NCBI GenBank assembly: GCA_002189035.1
Contig: CM007989.1
Coordinates: 6,739,501 to 6,803,500 of the forward strand
Direction of reading: 5' to 3'
Length of the DNA: 64,000 bases
Origin: Utricularia gibba
Lineage: Eukaryota > Streptophyta > Magnoliopsida > Lamiales > Lentibulariaceae
Shown here: in pieces, positions 46,117 to 58,382 of the stretch
Position numbering within the stretch: position 1 is the stretch's first letter
How the letters are laid out: every line of letters starts with the position of its first letter
Made by a program: the position numbers and the translations under genes
The notes under the pieces: generated by a model
The model's database searches: none
The model's input: the letters and a program-made list of their open reading frames with translations, nothing else
Told to the model about the DNA's origin: nothing

Positions 46117-46289
46117 TTTGAATTTGCTTTTAATTTGTATTTTATTAAGGAAAAAAAACACCAATGAATGCCCTCTATCTGGGAAGACTAAAATCGACAT
46201 TTGTGTATAAATGAGGGGCAAAAGTCAATTCCAGTATTCTTGTCACGTTGCAAAATGGATTATCCGTTTGATTAATTAAAGCCCGAAAA

Positions 46290-46297
46290 GAATATTC
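46290..46297 (+). promoter_or_regulatory. P1BS-like site upstream of PHT1
   Basis: GAATATTC fits GNATATNC, the palindromic site bound by PHR1-type MYB factors that switch on phosphate-starvation genes. It lies about 610 bases before the PHT1 start. With six fixed bases the match could be chance in AT-rich DNA, but the gene context makes it plausible. Confidence 0.35.
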
Positions 46298-46907
46298 TTA
46301 TTTTAGAGCCTCATCTACTTCTAGCCTGAGCTACATGTGACTAATAAAAAGAATTCAGGCGTTTTTTTAACCTTATAATAAATTACATTTTTTTCTTTTA
46401 CAACATCAAATAATTATATTTAGGTTGAACTCAAGTTAGATTCGCTTTTGAATTCGATTCAATAATTTTTTAAAAATATGAAATGTATATGTGTGATTTT
46501 ATTTTTTAAATATTTTTACAATAGGTTTAATTCATCTTTAATTCAAGATCATGAAAGAAGAATGGATTTTAAACCACTTATTTTTTCACTGTATTGTTAT
46601 TTAATTTTAGAAAATCTAACGAAATCTTAGCAATAAAAGGTAATGGTTTAGGGTTTGGACCATGGGGAATATTGAAAAAATTCTCAACGGAGCTTTCAGT
46701 TCCGCCACGTCGAAATTTCTGTGGCCAACCGGAGAAGTAGACGTGGGAAGACGGCGGAGCTTGAAGTAAGACGTACGTGGCGTTATTTATACCTTTCTGT
46801 AACGCCTTTATAAGCACTGGTGCGCTCTGCTTCATTGTCTGCGTCGGTTTTTGCTCGACTCCCCGCTGTCCTCCGTTGGTTTGTGATTTTACTGAAACTT
46901 TTTGGAT

Positions 46908-48607
46908 ATGGAGGGAGAGGGGACAAGCTGAAAGTACTGACGGCTTTGGACTCGGCGAAGACGCAGTGGTACCATTTCACGGCGATCATTATCGCCGGAA
47001 TGGGCTTCTTCACGGATGCATACGATCTGTTTTGTATTTCGGTAGTAACCAGGCTTCTTGGCCGGATTTACTACCACCACGAGGGCTCTGCGAAGCCGGG
47101 AAGTCTACCTCCGAACGTCTCGGCGGCCGTTAACGGTGTCGCATTCTGTGGAACTCTGGCCGGCCAGCTGTTTTTCGGGTGGCTCGGTGATCGGTTAGGC
47201 CGGAAGAGAGTGTACGGCATAACGTTGCTGTTGATGGTGTTAGCTTCCATTGCATGTGGACTTTCGTTGGGCGATAAGCCGACGGCCGTGATGGCGACGC
47301 TCTGTTTTTTCAGGTTTGCTTTCTTTCAGGCAAGTCAGAGTTAGTTACAGTAAAATTGCCGGGAATAATAAGCCTGTATGCATAACAACAGGTTCTGGTT
47401 GGGATTTGGGATTGGTGGTGATTACCCGCTTTCCGCCACGATCATGTCGGAGTACGCCAACAAGAAAACACGAGGGGCGTTTATCGCCGCTGTGTTCGCG
47501 ATGCAGGGGTTCGGGATTCTCGCCGGAGGAGCGGTGGGGATAATCGTCTCCTCTGCGTTCAAGGCGGCCTACCCTGCTCCTCCCTACTCCGTCGATCCGA
47601 TCGGCTCCACTGTCCCTCAAGCCGACTACGTGTGGCGGATAATTCTCATGTTCGGCGCGCTACCGGCAGCGTTAACATACTACTGGCGAATGAAGATGCC
47701 GGAAACCGCGCGGTACACGGCGCTCGTCGCGAAAAACGCTAAACAAGCCGCTGCGGATATGTCGAAGGTCTTAAACGCGGATCTAGAGTCGGAAGAAGAA
47801 ATCGCCGATCCGAAACAGGAGGGAAAACGAAACGAATTCGGTTTATTTTCAAAGGAATTTCTCCGGCGCCACGGGCTACATCTCATCGGCACGACTACGA
47901 CGTGGTTTCTCCTCGATATCGCGTTTTACAGCCAAAATCTCTTCCAGAAAGACATATTCAGCGCGATCGGATGGATCCCGAAACCCGCAACAATGAGCGC
48001 CCTAGAAGAAGTATACAAAATCGCCAGAGCACAAACGTTGATCGCACTCTGCAGCACCGTTCCCGGCTACTGGTTCACGGTGGCGTTCATCGACAGGATG
48101 GGGCGGTTCGCAATTCAGCTGATGGGGTTCTTCTTCATGACCGCCTTCATGTTTGCTCTGGCGATACCGTACAATCACTGGACGCATAAAGACAACAGAA
48201 TCGGATTCGTGGTAATATACTCATTCACCTTCTTTTTCGCTAATTTCGGCCCAAACGCCACCACCTTCGTCGTTCCGGCGGAGATTTTCCCTGCGAGGTT
48301 CCGATCCACCTGTCATGGAATTTCCGCGGCGTCGGGGAAAGCCGGGGCGATTATCGGAGCTTTCGGCTTTCTTTACGCCGCGGAGTCGCCGGATCCGACG
48401 AAGAGAGACGCCGGATATCCCGCCGGAATCGGAGTAAGAAACGCGTTGATTGTACTTGGGTGTGTTAATTTCCTGGGAATGGTGTTCACGCTGCTGGTTC
48501 CGGAGTCGAAAGGGAAATCACTGGAGGAAATGGCGATGGAAAACCTGGAAGATGAAGAAGCCAAGCACACAGAACCCACCAACAGAACAGTTCCTGTTGG
48601 CGTTTGA
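46908..48607 (+). CDS. PHT1: PHT1-family inorganic phosphate transporter
   Basis: Two exons with a 78-base intron at 47314-47391. The product is a 12-span proton/phosphate symporter of the major facilitator superfamily, placed in the plasma membrane. Motifs: [20 protein letters not shown] and [20 protein letters not shown] at the N-terminus, [14 protein letters not shown], the PHT1 signature [20 protein letters not shown] (split by the intron just upstream), a central cytoplasmic loop with [17 protein letters not shown], and [20 protein letters not shown] near the end. The C-terminus is hydrophilic. The only sensible ATG (46908) is out of frame with the rest: one G appears missing in the GGGG at 46919-46922. 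With five G the protein would begin MEGEGDKLKVL, the usual PHT1 start. No in-frame ATG lies upstream. The reading from 46923 onward is intact. Confidence 0.9.
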
Positions 48608-50812
48608 AAGTATGATTAATTAGGATGCTAATCCGAGTTTAGCAATAATAAAACCTTTGTATTAATAGTTTGCAAGTGGAAAAATCTTCGAAATAGTGCT
48701 CATTATTTCTCCAAATATCATAATTAATCTCCAAATCATTAATATTCAATGTAGGATAAAATAAATTCCTAATATTTAATAAAATTAATTTTCATTATGA
48801 AACCCTAATTTCTATATAAATTTCAACCTAAACTTATCAATTTTATCAAATAATATAGATTAAGTGTCTATTTTTTATTTTGAATATGTATTTGAAAAGA
48901 TGCAGTTTTAAAAATAATGTGAATATAGTTAATTTATAATTATAAAACTATTTTATTATAAACTATAAATTCAACATATTCAATTATTACATAATTTAAC
49001 ATTATAATATAAATATATTTTTAGATTATATAAAAATAATATAATTTTCATAATAATTATTAAAACATATATTTAATGAATTCGATAATTTATAAAATTA
49101 CATTATTTGTATGATATTATCTGATTTAAATATTTAAATTTCATAATTTTATGTTTTATTCTTTTGGATAAAAGTAGTGGCACAAAATTAGAAATATTCT
49201 TTTATTTAAACATATTTTTTTTCTCCATTCGTAATTAATATGAAATATCGTAATTAAATTTTTAAACTTACATTCTTTTCTTTTTTTATACTAAGCATCC
49301 TCATTGAATATTCACTTATCCTAACATTGGTATGTGCTCAGATTTAACTTTGATTATAGAATAGAATAATTAAAAATCAGAATTTTTAGAATTAATCACA
49401 ATTATTTTGAAAGTTATGTAAAGAATTTGTATACCTTATTTTTATTGAATAGCATAAATTGATTTTGACACCAACCGACTACTCGTTGGCAATTTGGGTA
49501 AATTGAAAACGATAGATTTTTGCATTGTATTTTTTGTTATGAAATGGAATAAAAAAACAAAATATTTTAATAGTGTGAGATGTCAATATTTTACAGGCTT
49601 GAGTTAGGGATTTGATTCAGCATTATTCCCACCTAGCGACTTGAATGCCCATCGCCCTCATTAAAATTTTGCCTTCAAGAAGCCCAGTCATAATAACCCT
49701 ATCCAGCCTTCTTAATTGAAATATACTCCATAAATATTCCAAAATATTTTATAGGATATTATGCACATTTTATTTTTATTAAAATATATAAAAAAAAAAC
49801 ACAAACCATCAGTTTGGGATCGGCTTCAATTCAAGCTACTTTTTTTAATATTACATTTCCTGCATTAAAGGGATAAATAATAAAAAAACGGAGTACGTAA
49901 AATTATAATTTAAACATTTTTTTGGTATTTTTCTTACTATTTTTGTTAGGTTTTTTTGTTGCTTTTAGTAAATTCTGTTTAATAAATATTTAATGTAAAT
50001 ATAAAATGCGCTCTAAAATATGAATTAATGTACACTGAGCAGTCAAAGTTTCTAAAAATAAAAAAGATGGGTTTTTACTCTTTAGCCCCTCTAAGGTGAT
50101 GCACTATTATGGATGTGGAAAATGATGATATTATTAAAATAATTACATAAATCTTGTACGATGTATTTTTATGAGTATGATAGAGAATTTTTGATATAAA
50201 CTTCAAAATTAAGAATACTTAACTTAGGGCAATTTGAGAATTAGTGATCCTAGAAAGATAACTTAAATATGAAAAAAATATAAAATCGTAAGAATTAAGT
50301 ATATGAAACGGATAATATCAACTAATATGAATTGTTATAAAAATAAAAGGTGATTGGAAAGGATGGGATGGTAAATTTTGTTTAGGTTTACGTACGTTTG
50401 AAGTGGGGTCCCACCTGTGTTTGCAAAAGCCACGATATAACAGCGTGGGTGAGAATAGAAAAATGGCGTCCTGTCTGTAGAATCCAAAGTGTGCTCGCTC
50501 TCACTGAAGAACACACGAGTTTTGTCTCTATTCTCAGCCACAAATCTCTCTGTCTCACCTTTTCTTCTCTCGCCGTTCGCCCTGCTGAGAATACCAACAA
50601 GATGTTGTTGGGTCGGATTCCCATTTGGAGATAGATAAATGTGAACTCTGAAACCCATTTGACCTTTTTTTTGTCTGTTGAATGTTGCTGCCTTGAATTT
50701 CGGGAAATGGAGCTCTTTTTCCAGCTGCATTACCGTATTTGATTATTGATTCCCAGGCATTGGGTTTTTTGGGGTAGATCTCTGAACCTCTAGCTGTGAA
50801 ATCAATTGAAGA
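48608..50812. other. AT-rich intergenic region
   Basis: 48650-50330 is strongly AT-rich with no coding signal. 50390-50812 is more balanced and should contain the promoter and leader of the CIP7-like gene. No other gene is supported. Confidence 0.55.
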
Positions 50813-53800
50813 ATGAAGCCTAGTACGCGGCTTTCCTCCGCTGTTTTTCAACTCACGCCAACGCGTACGAGGTATTTGTTTCTTCTCTGGGTTGTTTTTT
50901 TGTGCCATTTGGTTTGCATTGAACTGATTCGTGCGCGTAGGCCGACCCCCAGTTTTAGATCTTTGTGTTGTTTTTCACTTGGTGGGTGCATTTTTGGTTG
51001 ATGTGTATATTTGGAATTTGGAGTAAATCGATGGGATCTGTAAGGGAAAAAAAAAAAACAGAGCTTTCTTGTGGTGCATTCATTGATGATCACATGGGCG
51101 ATAAGGAGTGGACATTTGCAATGATATCTATAGTAGGATATAAAGTACCAGTGACCTAAACTTATTAAAATGTGTCTATATTTTATTGCTCGTACTACAG
51201 TTTCTTCCTGACTTCCGGTGATGATGTGATTCACTTTCAAAACTGCTATTCGCATATTGTGATGAATCTGAGAGATTTTTGGAGTTCCTTGCTTTGCAAA
51301 ATCCCAAATTTCATAGTTTTTCGATGTTCAGGTGTGAATTAATTATAATTGCCAAGGACAAGAAGGAGAAAATTGCTTCTGGACTGATAAATCCGTTTCT
51401 AGTACACCTCAAGACTGCTCAAGAGCAATTCTCCAGGGGTGGTTATTCTATTTTGCTCCAACCTGAAAATGCCAATGATGCTGCCTGGTTTACAAAGGCA
51501 ACTTTGGAAAGGTTTGGTTGGATCTTATCATATTGATGAGTTTACAGAGATGACACTCATTTTCACAGTTCATTTCAACCTCCTGGTCCTTAGTCTAAAT
51601 GAAATCTTGTACTTTTATTTGATTTCTGTTTGTTGCATTCAATTGATATTTGGTATGGGGGTTGGGTCCCGTTTATTATTTATGAGCGAATCATTTATGA
51701 ACTGAATTTACTGGGGGATGCTGAATCACTTCTTTGTATGGGAATTTTTGCGGTCCATTTCCATTGATGCTGACTTTCATTTGGATGGTGTTACAAAGGG
51801 AGATGCAATATGATGATGAACACCAGGATGTTCATGTAGCTCACGACTTAGTTGCAAAACAACATTAACACTGTAAACTATGAACAGGTTTGTCCGTTTT
51901 GTGAGTACTCCAGAGATTTTGGAACGTGTCTACACGGTAGAGACTGAAATCTTTCAGATTGAAGAAGCAATTTTGATCCAAAGCAGCAATGATAGGCGTC
52001 ACAGCAGACATGATTTTGGAAACAATACTGTAATTTCATTGGGAAATTTATTTTTTTGAGATTGTTACTTTGCTAAATTTCGTTAGTAATATTATCAATC
52101 ATTGACAGGTGGAGCATCTTCATGAAAAACCTATGGGTGTCAACACAGGTAGCTGTAGCGTAGTTTCATGATTTTTTATGATTTAAAAAAATGATTGTAT
52201 CCAGTTCATGTGTGCTTCTATTCCCTGCATCGTTTCCTTTTGCATCATGTTTCAATTGTAATAGAAACTTTTATTGGTGTAAGCATTCTGATGGAACCAC
52301 TTAATTGTCTTTTCTTTCAAGTGATGGACTCCATCTTGGCCACTGGGTTAAAAACTTTTAGTTATTTCTATATGGATTGGATTTCACCTAAGCATTTCTC
52401 AAATTTGCTTCTTCTTGACTGGTCATTTACTTTTCAACACTGATCTCTTGAAAATAATGGGCAGGTGACAAACCAATCTCCAATTGTGATGAGAAAGCTA
52501 TTGTTTTATACACGGTGATTAGTTGTTTAGCTTTCATTCTCCTCATTCAATTACCATGCGTTTGTTTACTATTATCTTTCTCAACAGCCTGGGCCGCTGC
52601 TGCCCGAAGCTAATGGGTCATGTCACCATGAGGAGGACCCGAAGTATGTGATGCATTTTTAATATAGAACTTGAGATTCCTTCTCTGAGAATTATTTGGG
52701 ATTTGTGATTACTAGGCTGTCCAGGAAAACCAGCTCAGTTATTTCAGTTTATGTTTGTTCCTCATGACTGTTTCCATGTGATGTTGTATGAATGTTCAAT
52801 GCTTGATCTTTCAGCAAATACAAACACTATAAATGACATATGTATATTTGAAATCTAAATTTGTTAATCTTCATTTCCAGAATAAAACTTTTGAAAGTCC
52901 TTGAGACCCGTAAAAGTATCCTACAGAAAGAACAAGGAATGGCCTTTGCTCGTGCTGTAGCAGCTGGATTTGAACTAGATGACATGGGTCCTCTGGTCTC
53001 TTTTGCAGAATGCTTTGGTGCCACTCGAATGAAGTAAGTTTTTTCTTTCTGACCATCTGACAATGTGTCGCTGAGATCAATAATGCGGTATGCAGCTCAG
53101 TTTGTTAAGCTTGCATCTGAGTGGCTGTATCTTCTAAATAGGGAAGCATGTTCAAGGTTTGTGGAACTTTGGAAGAGCAAACACGAAACTGGCCAATGGC
53201 TTGACATTCAACCATCAGAAGCATTGGCTGATCAGTCCGATTTCTCAATGAAGAATACATCCGGAATCATCCTCTCTGATACTCTTTTGAACAATGGTGA
53301 ACCTAATCTTATGCAGGGATCTAAGGGGAATTCAGGTCCACCAAATGAGGCAGGTATGCAGCAATTCAATGTCAGTGACCAGTTGATGTTGTTACTTATG
53401 AGTATCTTCATGCTATTACACATACTGTTTTCTTTTTTTTTTACTTCTGATTCCTTTACCTTCAAATCTGAATCAGCATCTTAGATAAGCCTAGCATTCC
53501 AACTGATAATATTTCGTGAGCATTTCAGGTGAATTGTAAAGTCATGAATGTGTGAGGATAACACTCGGTCTTAGTTTTTACAAAAAACCATACTTTCAGC
53601 ACCATTGCTCATTGTTCATTTTCTGCAAGGAGCATTTACATTTGTCCAGTTCGCTATCTTGTAATTTTCGTGTTTATTTAACTGCTAACAGGAGACAGCA
53701 TGGTCCCGAATGGTCAACAAGAGTTTTATCAAGCTCAGTTTCCCCAGATTGCGTATCCCCCATGGCCTATGCATGCTATGCCTGATGGTCAACCACCTTT

Positions 53801-56800
53801 CCAGGCATATCCAGTTCAAGGGGTACCACTATACCAGCCTTATTCAAGTGGTCAGTTCTTTCAGCCAAATCGCCATCCTGTAGAGCTTTTTGCATCAAAT
53901 TTTAGTCCTTCCGATATTCAAAAGCACTCCTATGATAACATTGATGGTAATGCTACAAGAAAGGCCAGTGAGATTAGCAGAACAGGAGCACATGATGATG
54001 TAGCATTGGATGGTCCTCAGAGTGTAACATCTCAAAAGAAAGTCGGTAGTTCCAGGAAAAAGAAGTCAGATACAGTAGTTATACGGAATATTAACTACAT
54101 CTCTTCTAAAAGGAGAAGTTCTGGAAGTGAGACAAGTTCTGGTTCTCATTCGGATTCTGATGATAAAGATGAGTTTGGTGTGGCTAATGATAATTACGAC
54201 CGAATTCAGAGTTCTTCAGGGGCAGGAGGAAGCAGAAAAGATCCTGATGACAGGCAGTGGCAGGCGTTTCAAGAATGCTTATTGAGAAAGAGTGACGAAG
54301 AAAATTTTGCTGAAAAAGATGCAATTTTTGCAGCAGAGAAGGATGCTAAGATAAAAAGGCAGGCTCTTCCTGCAACTGACGGTGCATTAACTCAAGTTAT
54401 ACGGGATTCACTTGGAATACAAAATGGTAGGGACATCAGTAGATACAATGAAAGCACTTCTTGTAGGCCGTTGGGATCAAGTGATGAAACCTTTATCCCT
54501 AGTGTAGGGAATGAGTTAATTGATAGAAACCATGAGAGAAGTATTCAGTTTTTGGAGGCTAATGGGAGGAGAGTTCTACGTAGAACAATTCATGAGGATT
54601 TTATGTTTGATGGTCCAAGGAACCAAGACGATTTCAGGAATTCTTATGATCCTCAGTATGCAAATTCTTTTCATGACGCTTCCAATAAGGAAGAGAGGCA
54701 TTGCTCAAGTGGAGTTCCGGATGAATTGCTTGTTCCATTTAGGTCTCAGTCATTAGCTCCATATGATGAAACAAACAGAGCTGCTGTTGATGTATGCTCT
54801 GAGATTCCAGGCAAAAACCTCAAGATGGGGGATGCGAGACAGCAGAACGAAGTGAATTACGAGCCTAATGATTTGGGTTTGCTGCCTGAACGAGGCACCG
54901 AGAGTAGATCTTTAGAATGCAATCCAGCCCTTGACTATGAAATGCAAGTGTGTGCAGAGGGGCCAAAGGGAAAGTTGAATAGCAATGTAAATAGATCTGA
55001 AAAGGGTTCAAAATCAAAACCGAATTCAGACATGTCACATAAACACAGAACTGGAGGGCCTGTTAGAAAGGGCAAGAACATGAAGGTGAGTCCTCCTGCA
55101 GATGCTCGAGCACGAGCTGAGAAATTGAGATCTTACAAGGAAGATTTGCAGAGAATGAAGAAAGAGAAGGTATGTGTAGTCCTTATTTCAGCCATGTCAT
55201 GCTGCACTCAAATCGATATCTGCTTAAAATTTGTGCCATTAAGCTCTCAACTCTTTCTTGAATTTCTGAAGTATGTGACCTCTACCTCGAACTTTCATAT
55301 ACATTGTGAAATTTAGAGACCCATTTCTTATAATGCCTTCAGCTTTTTCTTCCCCTGTTTTATAAACACGTGTTCTATTGTGAATTGTGCACAGGAAGAG
55401 GCAGAAAAAAAGAGGCTTGAAGCTTTAAGGGTTGAGAGACAAAAGAGGATCTCTGCTAGAGGCAGTTCCTCAGGCAAGCCCTCACCCCTCCTTCCGCAGG
55501 TAAAGCAGCTGCCATCCAAACTTTCTCCAGCAAGTAGTAGAGGGTCAAAGTTCAGTGATTTGGAGCCGCAGTCATCATCACCTCTTCAAAGATCCAAAAT
55601 CAGAACTTCACTCAGATACAGTGAACCGAATACAGTCATGAAATCGAGTAAACTAAGTGACGGTGTCCATGCCTCTGGGAATAGGTTAGCCAGGTCCTCA
55701 TCATCATTGTCTGGGGCAAAAAGAGAGGAAGACAACGCCACGCCTGATTCTAAGTCCTCTTTGCCCTGGATAAGAAGGCTTTCAGAGCCCAAAACGGTAT
55801 CAAACCCCCCTTCAACAGCAACCAAAGCACGAAGTGCTGAGACTGCATTTGCCCGGAAATCAGTCAAGGGGCCTGATAAAAGCAAGGTATCTGCTATCAT
55901 CAACCTTGATAAAAGCAAGGGTGAAAGTCTTCCTGAACTGAAGATAAAGGGTTCAAAGTTTCCTATAAACATTCATGATCAAACACCGTCCTCAAAGGAA
56001 GTTGAAAATGCAAATAACTGCAATGTGCCTCAGAAGGTGGATGCAGATGATGGTCATGTAGTTGAGAAAATTGTTGTGGTAAGTGAAGAGGAGAATCCTT
56101 CTTTTCTGACTTCGTCTGTGTCAAAAAGGCCTATGATTTGTGATGGGCATAGCACCCAAGAAACAGTTCAAGAGGCGGCTCTTCTTGTTCCTAATGTACA
56201 GCAAGAGATGCAAAGCATTTCCAAAACAATGGTTAATGTCCATCACTCTGTGGGAGGCCGTGGCAATCATCAGCCAGACTATGAAAGGGCTAATAAAGAA
56301 AGATCTGAAACAGTGTCAAGAGCTGAAGAATCTGCTAAAGAACTTCCGCCTTGCAATATGGAAGACAATGTGGATCATCAAAAGGGAATTGATGAGAAGG
56401 CTTCAATAAAGGAGACATCAAAAGGTTTGAGACGTCTTCTCATCTTTGGAAAGAAGCATCATGTTTCCTCAACTGCTGATCGAAGTGTTGACTCGGAAGG
56501 TGGTGGAGAAGCCAATGACACGAAGAAAATGACTTCACCACCAGAAGGTAACTGCATTTCTCATCTCAAGTTTGTGTGATGACAATGCATTAACTCTATG
56601 CCTGGCTAGCCATTGCTACAGTGAACTTGAAGCTCTCTTCCTGTGGTTATTATCTATGCCATGTTGCCCTCTCATGTCACCTAATTTCCTCTGTATTCTT
56701 CCTGGTTCCAGCTCAGACTCTGAAAAATCTAATCTCAGAAGATGATAATTCAGCAGCGGCAGGTGCTCCTCGAAAGGGTAAGTCCTTTGGCTTCAAAATG

Positions 56801-56928
56801 ACTTCTTCTAGATAAATGATGTTCATGATTCGTTTTACATGCTGGGGATGGGGAGCTCAGCCTCTCGAAATTTCTCGTTACTGTCATCATTCCGATCCAA
56901 AATGAAAGGAAAGAAGCACACCGAGTAA
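50813..56928 (+). CDS. CIP7: COP1-interacting protein 7-like (CIP7-related) protein
   Basis: Twelve exons: 50813-50871, 51332-51511, 51888-52029, 52109-52148, 52465-52514, 52588-52643, 52881-53033, 53142-53353, 53692-55169, 55395-56547, 56712-56777 and 56861-56928; phases agree and give 1,218 aa. The N-terminal third is conserved (MKPSTRLSSAVFQLTPTRTR, LIAPFLVHLKTAQEQ-type block read here as INPFLVHLKTAQEQF, LERFVRFVSTPEILERV, ARAVAAGFELDDMGPLVSFA, FVELWKSKHETGQW). The rest is long, hydrophilic and probably disordered, with Ser-rich, Lys/Arg-rich and coiled-coil parts and KRRSSGSETSSGSHSDSDD. The end is RNFSLLSSFRSKMKGKKHTE, close to the conserved tail of this family. Arabidopsis CIP7 is a nuclear protein that binds COP1 and promotes light-regulated genes; relatives are less studied. 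The first eight exons are small, then two large exons carry most of the length. Confidence 0.92.
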
Positions 56929-57727
56929 ACACTCCAGATGCTCCAGCTGCAAACTACCCTTTCAAATGGCAAGCAACAACATGAGATCTACAATCCGTGC
57001 AGTAGATTCATTGCCTTGTAGTTGGTTGATGTTCCAAGCTTCCCACGAAAAGCTGCAGTTGTGTTTCCACGAGTGGAATAAGTGTGAAGTGCTTCTGTGT
57101 TTCACAGCGGTGGATGATGCTGTGATTCTCCTCCATGTACTGTGAACCTCGAGTCCCCCTACCCCCTCCTTTTTTCAAGAGCAAGTGCTTATATTTTTTG
57201 GCTATGCTTCAGACAAAAACAAAGTGCAAGGCATGGCAGTTGGAGGTTCAGACAAAGCCTCAATGCAGTTAGTTGTGTCCGAGCACGTGGAGTATAGATA
57301 ATAGAAGCAAAAACTAGTTATATTATATAGCACCACGTGCTCGAAGACAAACAACAAACAATTTTGTGCCACGAAAGAAAAATATTATTTCAATAATTTC
57401 TCGGGAAAATAGTTAATTTTTTTCAGATGAATTAAAAATCTAGCTATGTGTTAGGTATTATGTGAGAAAATTGATTATTCATTACACAAATTTTTTAACT
57501 ATAAGAAAGATTGTTAGAATGATCATTTTTCTAAATGAACTTAATTTTTTCATAATAAAATACCACAAAATAAACCAATTGTTTTTCAAATTAGAAAAAT
57601 GAAATAAAATTGTGTTCTTTCTGAAATACAAATTTTTAATTCGAAAAAAAGAATGTAAAGATGCACCACCTAACACGTATTTGCGTCCTAATCTCTCCGT
57701 CGGAAAATGGGGCGTAGCGTACAGCAA
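56929..57727. other. 3' region between convergent genes
   Basis: 56929-57300 is balanced DNA, likely the 3' untranslated region of the CIP7-like gene. Short copies of a CACGTGCTCG-type word occur in opposite orientation near 57282 (CGAGCACGTG) and 57331 (CACGTGCTCG), forming a 10-base inverted pair about 40 bases apart. 57360-57670 is AT-rich. No gene is seen. Confidence 0.5.
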
Positions 57728-57979
57728 CTAATGAAGGATGTAGGTGAGAGCCAGCGCCAGCAACATGAGCCCGTACGCGATCCCCTGATCAATGGCTACC
57801 CCTGCAACCACCGAACCGGAGCACATTCAACCACAGAATGAAGGAATCTATGAACAGACAGGGGAGGCCGAAGAGAATCCCTTCATACCGTCGCTTGGGG
57901 AGGAATAAATGGGTGCAGCCGCTTCGTCGCCGACCGGCCGGAAGCCGCGACCGCCGAACCCTAATCTCGGAATCTCCAT
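57728..57979 (-). CDS. AGP: AG-peptide-like short protein without evident signal peptide
   Basis: Two minus-strand exons, 57889-57979 and 57728-57801, join in phase 1 to give 54 aa. The second exon (VAIDQGIAYGLMLLALALTY) matches the C-terminal half of the AGP16/20/22/41 arabinogalactan peptides (SIDQGIAYxLMxxALxLTY), and the intron sits at the same SDG boundary as in that family. Those peptides normally have an N-terminal secretion signal and a short Ala/Pro glycomodule. Here the first exon reads MEIPRLGFGGRGFRPVGDE then AAAPIYSSPSDG, with no hydrophobic N-terminus. A TATATA sequence lies about 30 bases upstream of the ATG (near 58008-58015). Either a signal-bearing exon lies further upstream, or this copy has a replaced first exon. 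Confidence 0.65.
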
Positions 57980-58382
57980 TTCGTGTATGAACGTGTCTGG
58001 GAACCCAATATATAACTGCAGCTTCGCAGAGGAATGAAAAGATGATTGCGCGTTTTGACTCGTCAATTCAAATACCATGGATTGTTGTGCCTGAGAAAGG
58101 TATTCCAGAAATCGGACACGTGATCCCTCCTTTTATTCCCACGTTTTGATAATATGATTCGACGGTGGGGCCAAGGTTGGAGAAAGATTGGATCTTGGGG
58201 GAAAAAACATGTATTATCTAAGTACCCTGGAGCCTGTACATCTGACAAACTTTGAATGCATCATCTTCTTTCAAAACGTTCTGGTTTCTGAAGCCATCTG
58301 GAATTATCTGAGAGTAGTTCAGGAATCCCCTTCCTTGTTTATAAGAATGTTACAACGATCTATCTGACATACAGAGCTTCCT
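57980..58382. other. 5' region of AG-peptide-like gene and 3' region of NPF gene
   Basis: Balanced composition. It should contain the AG-peptide-like promoter and the NPF 3' untranslated region (both minus strand). No other gene is seen. Confidence 0.5.

Larger units (their letters stand above)
45481..46907. other. intergenic region upstream of PHT1
   Basis: Contains a 14-base tandem repeat (46075-46116), the sequence ACCGATGTGGGATC at 46051 (a word I associate with repetitive plant DNA), and a P1BS-type site at 46290. Open frames at 45641-45956 exist on both strands but look like chance frames in repeat-like sequence. The last 200 bases are the probable PHT1 promoter and leader. Confidence 0.45.

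Noticed and set aside
46777-47133. A plus-strand ATG frame overlapping the PHT1 N-terminus
   Set aside because: It is in a different frame from the conserved transporter and is not protein-like.
53065-53141. Coding extension reading AAQFVKLASEWLYLLN before the eighth exon of the CIP7-like gene
   Set aside because: The GT-AG intron 53034-53141 keeps the conserved ACSRFVELWKSKHETGQW block in phase; including the stretch would break the join to the previous exon.
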